Source: Arthrobacter sp.
GTDB lineage: Bacteria > Actinomycetota > Actinomycetes > Actinomycetales > Micrococcaceae
Assembly: GCA_025464925.1 (NCBI GenBank)
Contig: JAODMS010000109.1
Coordinates: forward strand, 1 to 21,341
Length of the DNA: 21,341 nucleotides
Direction of reading: 5' to 3'
In this document: positions 1 to 7,156 of the stretch, piece after piece
Layout: each line of letters starts with the position of its first letter
Position numbering within the stretch: the stretch's first letter is position 1
The notes under the pieces: generated by a model
What the model saw: the letters and a program-made list of their open reading frames with translations, nothing else
Told to the model about the DNA's origin: nothing
Databases searched by the model: none
Made by a program: the position numbers and the translations under genes

Positions 1-1259
1 GTACCGGCAATCGACGGCAGAGCGACGGGCTTGCTGTGCTCCCGTGGTGCGCGAAGTTGTGCAGTGCGGGACAGTTCGGCGGCGGTGGCCGCCAACGGTC
101 CCGGTGTCGGTTCCAGCCGGTGAGACCACGCCGCGAACGCCCCGGATACTTCCCTCGCTGCTTTCGCCCAGGTCGCGTGATCGTCCCGTGGAACGGCGCG
201 TAGCTGCTCAACCAGTGCGGTCGCGTTGCGGGTGTATTCCACCCACATTTCCGCCGGCGGTGTTCCGTTCTCCGGGCCGGTCCTGGACACCGTGCGCCTG
301 TTGCGGGCAGCTGCGTTCCATTCCGCCGCAGCCTCCGTGGCCAGGTGCGGTGAATCCATCCACTCTTCACGCAAAGCACCAAGCTTTAGATCGGAGGCGA
401 GGGAACCGCCGCCGAACCAGATAGGACGTTCACCCTGCTTGGGGCGTTCGGCCACGGAGTACCCAACAATGACGTCGGTGGTGTTCTTCGCGTAGCGCGG
501 CCGGACCAGCATGCCAGCGTCGCGGGCCCGCCGGACGAACTCCGCTTCGGTAGCCGAGGCGCTGGCGCTGGCACGGACTTTCCGTGCCAGAGATGACCGG
601 TGCATTTCCCGCTCGTCCCGGACAGCGGTGGCTTTCTCGGCCCGGTCGTAGCCGCGCGTGGAGTGCAAGGTGGACAGCTGGTCCAGCCCGTACTTGACCT
701 CCAGCTCACGGCACGATTCCTGCGCCCTCTTGTAGTCCCCGTGGGTGGAGGCTTTGGTGCCGTCTTCGCGGACCAGTGAGACGGCCAGGTGGATGTGGTG
801 GTTGCCGTTCTCACTCGTGCCGTGGTTGACCGCGGCCCACCGGCACCGGGCCTTTCCGCTGGTTTCGGTGAAGCCCATGGCGTCCACGAAGTCATTGGCG
901 ATATCGCCCCACTGCTGGTCCGTCAGCGCACCCTCTTCGGCACGCAGACTCAGCGAGCAGTGCCACACACTGGCGTCCTTGTAACCGACGTGGACGCGCT
1001 CCTTCTTCGCCGTGTCCCACTGCATGTCCTTGATCTGCACCGATACGCCATATGCCCTGCGCGGCTGGTCAAGATGCTTCGCGATAGCAAGCGCATCGTC
1101 ACGGTCCAGCACACCGTCGTCGTACCACGCCATGATCGCAGCATCGCCGGCCACCAGGTGCGGATCGGAGTGAGCGTTCTTGGTCTTGTTGGCATCCGTC
1201 GACGCCAGGTAAACCAGGAGCCCGCCCATCCGTGAACCACGGGTGATGTTGGGAATCAT
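1..1259 (-). CDS. Relaxase / mobilisation nuclease (MobA/VirD2-like), 3' end outside window
   Basis: This would nick the transferred strand at oriT and lead it into the recipient during plasmid mobilisation. Reading minus from the ATG at 1259, the frame stays open to base 1, so about 419 residues are visible and the C-terminus is missing. The N-terminus has the GGLLVYLA stretch (Y17, candidate nucleophile). A histidine cluster NHHIHLAVSL at about 153-162 (H154, H155, H157) matches the metal-binding HxH motif III of MOB relaxases. The ATG lies two bases after the mobC stop, with GAGGGG just upstream inside mobC, so the two are probably translationally coupled. The family is recognised from the motifs and the mobC partner. 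The exact MOB class (MOBP-like is my best guess) is not settled. Confidence 0.88.
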   Translation of the reverse strand, partial: MIPNITRGSRMGGLLVYLASTDANKTKNAHSDPHLVAGDAAIMAWYDDGVLDRDDALAIAKHLDQPRRAYGVSVQIKDMQWDTAKKERVHVGYKDASVWHCSLSLRAEEGALTDQQWGDIANDFVDAMGFTETSGKARCRWAAVNHGTSENGNHHIHLAVSLVREDGTKASTHGDYKRAQESCRELEVKYGLDQLSTLHSTRGYDRAEKATAVRDEREMHRSSLARKVRASASASATEAEFVRRARDAGMLVRPRYAKNTTDVIVGYSVAERPKQGERPIWFGGGSLASDLKLGALREEWMDSPHLATEAAAEWNAAARNRRTVSRTGPENGTPPAEMWVEYTRNATALVEQLRAVPRDDHATWAKAAREVSGAFAAWSHRLEPTPGPLAATAAELSRTAQLRAPREHSKPVALPSIAG

Positions 1260-1261
1260 CC

Positions 1262-1654
1262 CTACATCAACCCCTCAATGGTGCGGTCGATCCGCATGGC
1301 CACCGACCGCAGGTGCTTCAACGCTTCGTGCGCCTCGGCGGGGAACTCGCTCGTCGCGTTCGCCTGCCGGGCGAGCTGGTTGATGTTGTTCGAGGAACGC
1401 GCCAGCAGATTGTGCAGCGACATCAGTTCCGCGATAGCGGCACGTCGTTCGGTTGTCGTCTCCTGCGTCTCGGACAATGCCGATGTAAGCAGCAGATTCG
1501 GGACGGAAACCTTCTCGCGTTCTGCCCTCGCGACCAACGCGGCTTCCTCTTCAACAGTGACCCACAGATCACGGCGCTTCTTGCTGCCGGCGGGAGTGTT
1601 CTCACGGCGTCGGCGCGACAGATTAAAACGGTGAGTGAATCCCTCATCCGCCAT
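1262..1654 (-). CDS. mobC: MobC-like relaxosome accessory protein
   Basis: This 130-residue basic, helical protein has the layout of the bacterial mobilisation protein MobC family, which binds oriT and helps the relaxase melt and nick it. The N-terminus is rich in Arg/Lys (about 9-28), followed by an RHH-like segment (LWVTVEEEAALVARAEREKVS). The family's hallmark near the C-terminal half, LARSSNNINQLARQAN (about 84-99), is plain. The ATG at 1654 is preceded by GAAGGGAT, an acceptable Shine-Dalgarno. It is the first gene of a mobC-relaxase operon, and the candidate oriT lies about 100 bases upstream, the usual order. The family call is confident. Use of the symbol mobC is by family and position. 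Confidence 0.88.
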   Translation of the reverse strand: MADEGFTHRFNLSRRRRENTPAGSKKRRDLWVTVEEEAALVARAEREKVSVPNLLLTSALSETQETTTERRAAIAELMSLHNLLARSSNNINQLARQANATSEFPAEAHEALKHLRSVAMRIDRTIEGLM

Positions 1655-1753
1655 TCAATCCATCCCTTCAAAGGCCCAGCGCAGCGACCCCGGAACCGGG
1701 GACCACACTGACCAGTGTGCCGCACCCGACCGCCAGTGTCGAGCGCGACAAGC

Positions 1754-1773
1754 CACTTACACCCGTGTAAGTG
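1754..1773. other. oriT: Candidate origin of transfer (perfect 9-bp inverted repeat)
   Basis: CACTTACAC, a two-base spacer CC, and GTGTAAGTG form a perfect inverted repeat. It lies between mobC (minus) and the divergent small gene at 1902. The right flank TATAGCTTGCTCCGGG is AT-to-GC graded, as nic regions often are, and TAAGTG within the arm recalls the TAAGTG seen at IncQ-type nic sites. Position upstream of mobC and palindromic structure support oriT. The nick position is not determined, and the repeat could instead be an operator for the mob operon. Confidence 0.5.
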
Positions 1774-1901
1774 TATAGCTTGCTCCGGGCATGATGCTTT
1801 TTCGCTTTTCCTGCGGTCCTGCGGTGATCCCGTACAGACGGCCTCGCGATTGCGCGTCGATAGGCCACGAAATGGTCCACCGCCCGCGCTAGGGTGGGTG
1901 C

Positions 1902-2207
1902 ATGGCATCCATCGATATTGAACAGACCCGCACCCAGGCCCGGGCGCTCCTCGATTCGCGCATCGAGTCCGTCACCTCGCTTGTGAAGACCCGCCAGCGG
2001 ATCACTGACCTGAAAGAGCAACTGGCCGAGGCCGAACGTGAGGACAAGCGCGCCTATGTCCGTGCCACCAGGGACGGCTGGAGCCCGGAAGAGCTGAAGA
2101 AGCTCGGCCTGGAATCAGGTGCCGCTACCCGCAGGCGCAGGACCACGAACCGCACCCCCAGCGACGCCACACCGGCTGCCCAGGGCGAGAGCAACAGCGG
2201 CAGGTAG
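1902..2207 (+). CDS. Small coiled-coil protein of the mobilisation region, function unknown
   Basis: This is a 101-residue protein with ATG at 1902 preceded by AGGGTGGG at good spacing. Residues about 1-55 are a long charged helix (QTRTQARALLDSRIES onward, with heptad-like leucines) that probably forms a coiled coil. A short segment WSPEELKKLGL (about 60-70) resembles a turn-helix. The tail from about 75 is basic, Thr/Pro-rich and likely disordered. It diverges from mobC across the candidate oriT. Small proteins of this type next to actinobacterial plasmid mobilisation genes are common, but no function is established from the sequence. A DNA-binding or relaxosome accessory role is only inference. 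Confidence 0.65.
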   Translation: MASIDIEQTRTQARALLDSRIESVTSLVKTRQRITDLKEQLAEAEREDKRAYVRATRDGWSPEELKKLGLESGAATRRRRTTNRTPSDATPAAQGESNSGR

Positions 2208-2692
2208 ACGCGTTGCCCCTCGCCCACCGGTGCACGGCAAAAGCCCAATCGCTCCGCTGCTTTTCCCGCATACAGATGGACGACCGGACCCACCCGACCG
2301 GCTGCACACCATCGCCAGGTCATCCCGGGTGCGGAACTGACCACAGGGACCGGCGATCCTGCACAGCCTCCAATGAGGTGACACGGTAAAGCCGGCAGCC
2401 TTCCCCATGGTCTGGAAGTCTTTACGTGGTTGCTCTGTGAGCAGCCGGCAGTCTGGTGCTGAGGCCGGGCCGGGGTGTGACACACCCATGGGTTTGCCTC
2501 CGAGCTGAGTTTTCCGGAGTGCGCTTTCTTGGAGATGTCCGCCCCGGCCGGGCCCGGCATCGGTTCTGTCTACAGCGCTGGCCTGATTAGAAGCATGCCC
2601 GTCCGCGTAGCGGGTGTGGCCCATTACAGACCTGCCACGCCGTAACCACCGATGCGCTTCCCTTCCCGGGAACCCAGGAGGAAAAGATAATT
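2208..2692. other. Gene-free stretch; 5' flank of IS110 element, possible bridge-RNA region
   Basis: No convincing coding region lies in these 485 bases. There is a compact palindrome GGGTGTG-A-CACACCC at 2473-2487, overlapped by CCCATGGG at 2485-2492, and two copies of AGCCGGCAG near 2391 and 2441. A strong Shine-Dalgarno AGGAGGA at 2676-2682 serves the transposase. IS110-family elements are known to encode a structured bridge RNA in a non-coding end, commonly upstream of the transposase in the IS110 subgroup, so the right half of this stretch is the place to look. The left boundary of the element is not visible, because these elements lack clear terminal inverted repeats. Confidence 0.4.
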
Positions 2693-3750
2693 GTGGCAGA
2701 GCACTTCGGTTTCGTTGTCGGCATTGATACCCACGCCAAAACCCACACCCTCGCCATCCTCGACACCGCACGCGGTGGAGAAATAGCGAACGAAACCTTC
2801 CCGGCCACCCCCACCGGTGGCAACCGCGCCCTGTCCTGGATCCTGCGCCGCACCGAAGCTTCCCCGGAGCAGGTTCTGCTCTCCATGGAGGGAACAGGAT
2901 CGTACGGCCCGAAACTCAGGCAACAAGCCTCCGACGCCGGCTTCACAGTCACGAAGCGCCCGTCCCCAACCAACGGCTCGGCAGGTACCAGGGTAAATCC
3001 GATTCCATCGACGCCACCCGTGCCGCACCAGCTAGCCTGAGCATCCCAATGGACCGACTCAGGGAACCACGCTCGGGCCAGAACCAGATGGCACTTCGAG
3101 TCCTCACTAACGCGCGCCGAACCATGGCCCGGGAACGCACCGCCGCCATCAACGCCCTCACCGCCCTCCTGCGCGTCGTAGACCTCGGCATGGACGCCCG
3201 GAAACCCTTGACCGTCAGCCAGATCCAGTCCATCGCAGGATGGCGGGAAAGGGATGAGGAATTCGGAATCCAAACCTGCCGCCGCGAAGCCGCACGCCTC
3301 GCGAAGCAAATCCTGATCCTGCAAGAACAGCTGGCAAAGAACCACTCAGAACTTGAGACCCTCGTGCAGCAAGTTCAACCGGCCCTTCTTAGTATCTACG
3401 GCATCAGTCCGGTGCTGGCCGCAATCATCCTCACAGCCTGGTCACACACCGGAAGGCTGCGCTCCGAGGCCGCATTCGCTGCCCTGGCCGGCACCTGCCC
3501 CGTCCCGGCTTCATCCGGCAGTACCACCAGATTCCGCCTCAACCGCGGCGGCGACCGCCAACTCAACAAAGCCATTTACACCATCGCCCTCATCAGAATG
3601 AACAGGGACGAGGTCACCAGAGATTACGTCGCCAAACGGACAAGCCAGGGCAGAACCAAAAAGGAAATCATCCGGAGCCTCAAGCGCTACATCACCCGGC
3701 AGATATACCGGACCCTCATGGCCCAGGAAGCCGTCCTGCCAGCAACATGA
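2693..3750 (+). pseudogene. IS110-family transposase, split by a frameshift
   Basis: The first part, from GTG at 2693 after a strong AGGAGGA, has the DEDD (RuvC-like) start GIDTHAKTHTLAILD and the second acidic motif SMEGTGSYG. It stops at 3040. The expected third motif, KSDSIDATRAA, is present around 2992-3030 but in the frame one base back. The rest follows in that frame to 3750, including the Transposase_20 region SIYGISPVLAAIIL and the conserved AALAGTCPVPASSGSTTRFRLNRGG, which carries the candidate catalytic serine. Joined, the protein would be about 352 residues, normal for the family. The break lies around 2960-2985, near CCCCAACC, and equals loss of one base. IS110 transposases are not known to need programmed frameshifting, so this copy is probably inactive unless it is a sequencing error. 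Confidence 0.85.
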
Positions 3751-3845
3751 TTCCGGGGCAAGACGGGCGGAAGATCCGAGCTGCATGCTACCGTCTTCGT
3801 TATGACTCGACAGCAAGATGGGGACCTGGGCGAAGGCGAGACACG

Positions 3846-3906
3846 GCGCGGGCCCTAAGCCCGCGCGTCGTAGAACTGCACCCTTAGCGCGGCCGTGTAG
3901 ACGGCC
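3846..3906 (+). terminator. Two tandem hairpins between IS110 transposase and MFS gene
   Basis: Hairpin one is GCGCGGGC, loop CCTAA, GCCCGCGC (3846-3866), a perfect 8-bp stem. Hairpin two is GGCCGT, loop GTAG, ACGGCC (3891-3906), followed by CTATTTG. Together they look like a transcription stop for the IS110 transposase or a structured end of the element. The second hairpin ends 50 bases before the MFS start, so a leader or attenuator role is also possible. Confidence 0.5.
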
Positions 3907-3956
3907 CTATTTGTGCTGCCCCGACGCGGTCCATTTCACCGTCGTAGGAGTCATCA

Positions 3957-5201
3957 ATGAGTTACAAAATTTCCCCGACCCAAAACTTGCCCAAAACCAA
4001 ACGCAGGCACTACACCCTGGCTGCCCTCCTATTCCTCACCCTGGGTGCTCATGTGGGGGTCTGGGCGGTCCAGCTATCCGACCTTGCCCAAGAATTTAGC
4101 CTCTCACCAGGGCAGCTCGGAGGACTTCTGGCAGTGCCTGCCACGGCTGGCATCGTCACCCTTTTCGGCGGCGGCTACCTTGCCGATCGATTCGGACGAA
4201 AGCCTGTCCTGCTGATAGGACTCACCGGCACCGCCGTAGCGTTCCTTCTGCTAAGCCACGTCACAGCTGTCAGCCACCTCGTTGTCGGCCTTCTCCTTTA
4301 CGGTCTGTTCATCAGTTTCGTCGATTTAGGCGCCAACTCCGTAGGCGCCGACTACGAATCAGAGCATCAGGTCCTGGCAATGACGGGTCTTCATGCCTGG
4401 TTCAGTTTCGGGGCACTTTTCGGAGCTGTCACCGCAGGCGGCTTGCTGGCCGCCGGCGTCGGATTCAGGGCCGTCTACATGGCACTGGCTGTTGCATTGC
4501 TGACCACGGCATTGGTCGTGTTTGTCGCAACCCTCCCCAAGCCCGCGGTGCCGGACGGACAGAACCCGGCACCCAAGGGGAATCGCGGCCAGCTATGGCG
4601 ACTGCCTGGCGTCGGCATCGCAATTGCTATGGTCACCATTTGCTTCTTCGGAGATGGGGCGCTGGAAAGCTTTCTCTCCATCTACCTCAGGGACACACTG
4701 GCGACAGGGCCCCTTATGGCAGGTATCGGCATCGGCAGTTTCCACTTAGCGTCGCTGTTGGGCCGGCTACTTTCTGCCTCGGTCCAGCATCGAATCGGTG
4801 AACGCCGCACACTAATGTTCTCGGCCTTGCTGGCCGCGGCCGGGATCTCGTTAGCCGTCGCTACAACCAGTGCAACCATTGCCATCGTCGGAATACTCCT
4901 AGTCGGCTTCGCTATCGCCCCTATTGTCCCGACGTCGCTCTCCCTGGCGGCCAGAGCTGCACCGGGCAGATCAGGTCAAGCCGTCGGGCTGGCCACGGCC
5001 GTCGGCTATGGCTCATTCATCCTCAGCCCCGTAGTCATCGGTGCCGTCGCAACTGCAACCACGCTTCGCATCGGATTAGGAGCATTGATCCTAACTGCCC
5101 TGGCCATGGCGATGGTGGCCGCCAAATGGCCCGGGCAGGCTTCAATAAGCGTCCCGAGCAGCACATCCGCTGAGTACCAGTTGGACGAGCCACGTCCTTA
5201 A
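3957..5201 (+). CDS. MFS transporter, 12-TM permease (YbjJ/exporter-like)
   Basis: This 414-residue integral membrane protein probably moves a small molecule across the cytoplasmic membrane with the proton gradient. The ATG at 3957 has TAGGAG six bases upstream. Hydrophobic segments run through the whole length with a break near residues 195-215 (PKPAVPDGQNPAPKGNRGQ), the usual central loop between the two six-helix halves. The MFS motif A is clear after the second helix: GGYLADRFGRKP at about 73-84. Residues before 20 are cytoplasmic and basic. The substrate cannot be read from sequence. The closest architecture I recognise is the YbjJ-type and sugar/drug exporter-like MFS proteins. It stands alone between an IS110 element and convergent acetyltransferase genes, consistent with acquired cargo. 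Confidence 0.9.
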   Translation: MSYKISPTQNLPKTKRRHYTLAALLFLTLGAHVGVWAVQLSDLAQEFSLSPGQLGGLLAVPATAGIVTLFGGGYLADRFGRKPVLLIGLTGTAVAFLLLSHVTAVSHLVVGLLLYGLFISFVDLGANSVGADYESEHQVLAMTGLHAWFSFGALFGAVTAGGLLAAGVGFRAVYMALAVALLTTALVVFVATLPKPAVPDGQNPAPKGNRGQLWRLPGVGIAIAMVTICFFGDGALESFLSIYLRDTLATGPLMAGIGIGSFHLASLLGRLLSASVQHRIGERRTLMFSALLAAAGISLAVATTSATIAIVGILLVGFAIAPIVPTSLSLAARAAPGRSGQAVGLATAVGYGSFILSPVVIGAVATATTLRIGLGALILTALAMAMVAAKWPGQASISVPSSTSAEYQLDEPRP

Positions 5202-5221
5202 CTCACGACGGCTTCTCTGCT

Positions 5222-5258
5222 GGTTGGGTCCGGGCCGAACACCCACCCGGCCCCAACC
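5222..5258 (+). terminator. Probable terminator of the MFS gene
   Basis: GGTTGGG (5222-5228) pairs with CCCAACC (5252-5258), and GCC/GGC pairs can extend the stem inward. It lies about 20 bases after the MFS stop and has no U-tract, as is common in high-GC actinobacteria. A second small hairpin, CCACCAG-TC-CTGGTGG (5408-5423), lies between the two convergent genes and could serve the minus-strand ORF ending at 5454. Confidence 0.5.
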
Positions 5259-5453
5259 ATCAGAGGGCTTTCGGTCTCGGATGCCAAGAAAAACGCTCAC
5301 ATTAATACCTCTACTTCCCTGGGCGGATCTTCGCTTCCCCGGGGCGGCTGGTGCCTTTTCCGTTGCCAAGATCCTTACAAAGAAGCTGCGCTATCCAAAC
5401 CCTCCGTCCACCAGTCCTGGTGGTCTGGACCAAGCTACGGTACTCAGCGGCTC

Positions 5454-5846
5454 TTAGAGTTCCTTGAAATAGACCGCCACAGGTATTTGCTTACAGCCGA
5501 GACTCTCATAAAGAGCCCTCGCAGGGGCATGGAACGGGTCTCCGCCCGTACCGATCTCCACGATCTTGGCTCCGTTGTCCTTCATCCTGCTCATTGCATG
5601 CTCACAAAGGTTCCGACCCACCTGACTGCGTCGATGCTCACGGGAGTTCTTCCACATCGCGGCTAGGTTCTTCTCTGCTACGCCATGCACCCAAGGTGGG
5701 GGATGAGCCATATCCAGGTTGTCGCCCTCAATCAGGCCATGCCGGAGATCCTTAGCCGACAGCTGGGAGTGGAGGGCGTGAGCAACAGTCGTCTTGCCCA
5801 CCCCGGAGCGGCCACCTATGAACAGGACCTCGCTTAGTTCAGTCAC
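5454..5846 (-). CDS. Chimeric ORF: P-loop kinase N-half joined to GNAT acetyltransferase C-half
   Basis: From GTG at 5846 the protein is 130 residues. Residues 1-64 match the front of a small P-loop nucleotide-binding protein: Walker A GGRSGVGKTT (11-20), then LIEGDNLDMAHPPPW and AEKNLAAMW. Residues from about 65 switch to a GNAT tail: SREHRRSQVGRNLCEHAM is the acetyl-CoA loop (R-x-x-Q/G-x-G/A type), and EIGTGGDPFHAPARALYESLGC is the conserved beta4-alpha4 region. Each half lacks what the other needs: there is no Walker B and no GNAT N-terminal strands. The simplest reading is a deletion that fused two neighbouring genes near 5655, leaving an open but probably non-functional ORF. Upstream in-frame sequence to 6047 overlaps the next gene and is unlikely to be translated. 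The Shine-Dalgarno is poor. Confidence 0.6.
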   Translation of the reverse strand: MTELSEVLFIGGRSGVGKTTVAHALHSQLSAKDLRHGLIEGDNLDMAHPPPWVHGVAEKNLAAMWKNSREHRRSQVGRNLCEHAMSRMKDNGAKIVEIGTGGDPFHAPARALYESLGCKQIPVAVYFKEL

Positions 5847-5950
5847 CCAACGAGTATCAACCAGGAAGGTAATCAGAGCGAGCCGTCGCCGAGACCAATG
5901 GCCAGTTCCTCTAACCTGGCCCGTCGAGAGATTGACCTCGACAAGCGGAT

Positions 5951-6349
5951 CTAACGGAGCTGAAGCAGCCCGGCAGCGGTAGGGCGGAAGCCGCACGCAT
6001 TCAAGTAGAAGTCTTTGAGATGATCCTCGAAGTCGACATGGAGCCATTGACAGCCAGCCTCTCTGGCATGGTTTGTGGCGATGTCCACAAGCTGCTTTCC
6101 TACACCTTGTCGGCGCGCCCGCTGCGCCACCAGAGTGTCTTCAATAAAGGCGTGCGTCCGACCGTCCCAAATCACGTTGACGAAGCCCACGAGGCCATCA
6201 TCATCTCTCGCCGTGACCCAGCCCAGGCTCAGATTCGACAGGTGGTCATTCCAGTCCACATCCGCATACGAGTGATTGAAGCCTTCTGCATGCAGCCGAT
6301 TGATCTCATCGTTTTCCACAACGCCGCGCCATTCCCAGCTGATCTTCAT
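5951..6349 (-). CDS. GNAT family N-acetyltransferase
   Basis: This 132-residue protein would transfer an acetyl group from acetyl-CoA to an unknown amine in the cytoplasm. The core is a standard GNAT fold: beta strands around LSLGWVTARDDDGLVGFVNVIWDG and THAFIEDTLVA, the acetyl-CoA loop RARRQGVGKQLVDIA (Q/G-x-x-G/A), then GCQWLHVDFEDHLKDFYLNACGFRPT, the conserved C-terminal strand and helix. I chose ATG at 6349 (MKISWEWRG) because the family usually starts at this MxIxWEWR segment. An in-frame ATG at 6361 and a longer extension to 6460 are possible. No good Shine-Dalgarno is visible at either. It precedes the chimeric kinase/GNAT ORF on the same strand with about 100 bases between. Confidence 0.82.
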   Translation of the reverse strand: MKISWEWRGVVENDEINRLHAEGFNHSYADVDWNDHLSNLSLGWVTARDDDGLVGFVNVIWDGRTHAFIEDTLVAQRARRQGVGKQLVDIATNHAREAGCQWLHVDFEDHLKDFYLNACGFRPTAAGLLQLR

Positions 6350-6786
6350 ACGGAACAGCATTGCAGAGGATCGCGGACCCTTGTGGAACTCGTACAACGT
6401 CCCCCGTGCATGCCGATTCCTTGCCCAGAACACCCGCTTGACGAACATAGAAGCATCCAAGACAACCGGTCCCGTCCCGCCAGGAGACAGGGCCGGCTTC
6501 TTTCAGCACAGGATGACAAAGGGCAACGCGGGACAGTGCCCCGGACGCAGGAATGGCCTTCACGTTTTCGTGAGGACCGTTCCTGCCCGTGGTTACCCTG
6601 CGCTCAGTCGCCCGGCGCTTTAAGGGGTAGGGCGTGGTGTTATGCCCTGGCTTTGGCAATGGTCGAAGCGACGCCCGACAGGACGTCCTGGTCCAGGCCT
6701 TCCGGCCACCGGATGATGCGCTTTTCTCAGCCGGTCAGGTCAAGGTCCTGGATGGCCGCGGTTTCTTCCGGGCGTTCCGCCAATCC
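6350..6786. other. Gene-free stretch between ParB-like gene and GNAT gene
   Basis: I see no complete gene. On the minus strand, in the same frame as the ParB-like gene and after its stop, a short open stretch between stops (about 6640-6726) reads as protein-like sequence with IIRWPEGLDQDVLSGVASTI, but it has no start codon. It may be the relic of a longer gene. A hairpin CTTCACG-TTTT-CGTGAGG lies near 6557-6574. The longer plus-strand ORFs here are antisense shadows with poor composition. Confidence 0.4.
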
Positions 6787-7074
6787 CTAGCCGTCCTCTT
6801 TGCGGTGCTGGAGCTCTTCATGGGTGCGCTGCCCGCGGCGCAGCGCCCCGGCCGGGACCGGCTCCCATTTCCGGCCGCCGTTGTGTTTGCGCTGCAGGCG
6901 TTTCACTTCGCGCAGGGTAGCGCGGACGATGAAGTCCGACACGCTCGCGTCCCCTTCCCGGTGCCCCGCGGCCAGGAACGCCGCACGGACCTGTCCGGCT
7001 TCCTCCTCCGTGAAGTACGGCGTGAAGGCCGCAATCTTCTTAGACTTAGGCACCGGCGGTCCACCCGGGGACAT
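6787..7074 (-). CDS. Small ParB C-terminal-like (centromere-binding/RHH type) protein
   Basis: This 95-residue basic protein reads KSKKIAAFTPYFTEEEAGQVRAAFLAAG, then SVSDFIVRATLREVKRLQRKHNGG, then a short disordered basic tail. It has the pattern of the small ParB-type partition proteins of actinobacterial plasmids: a strand followed by two helices, with an 'aSxSDFV..A...Ev.R.q..hNgG' signature. In that family it binds the plasmid centromere and works with a ParA ATPase. No parA gene is seen next to it, so here it may be an orphan or a relic. ATG at 7074 has no clear Shine-Dalgarno, and a GTG (V8) just before the basic stretch is an alternative. The family assignment is by eye, moderately sure. 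Confidence 0.6.
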   Translation of the reverse strand: MSPGGPPVPKSKKIAAFTPYFTEEEAGQVRAAFLAAGHREGDASVSDFIVRATLREVKRLQRKHNGGRKWEPVPAGALRRGQRTHEELQHRKEDG

Positions 7075-7156
7075 TGATTCGACCGGGCGTATGAATACTT
7101 CGAGACCGTTTCCGATGCCCAGGCAACCGGCCGTCTGGCCCTCTGCAACGGCGGCA

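Noticed and set aside
6020..7077. Long plus-strand ORFs opposite the GNAT and ParB-like genes
   Set aside because: They are antisense to genes with clear family motifs, and their own translations look random.
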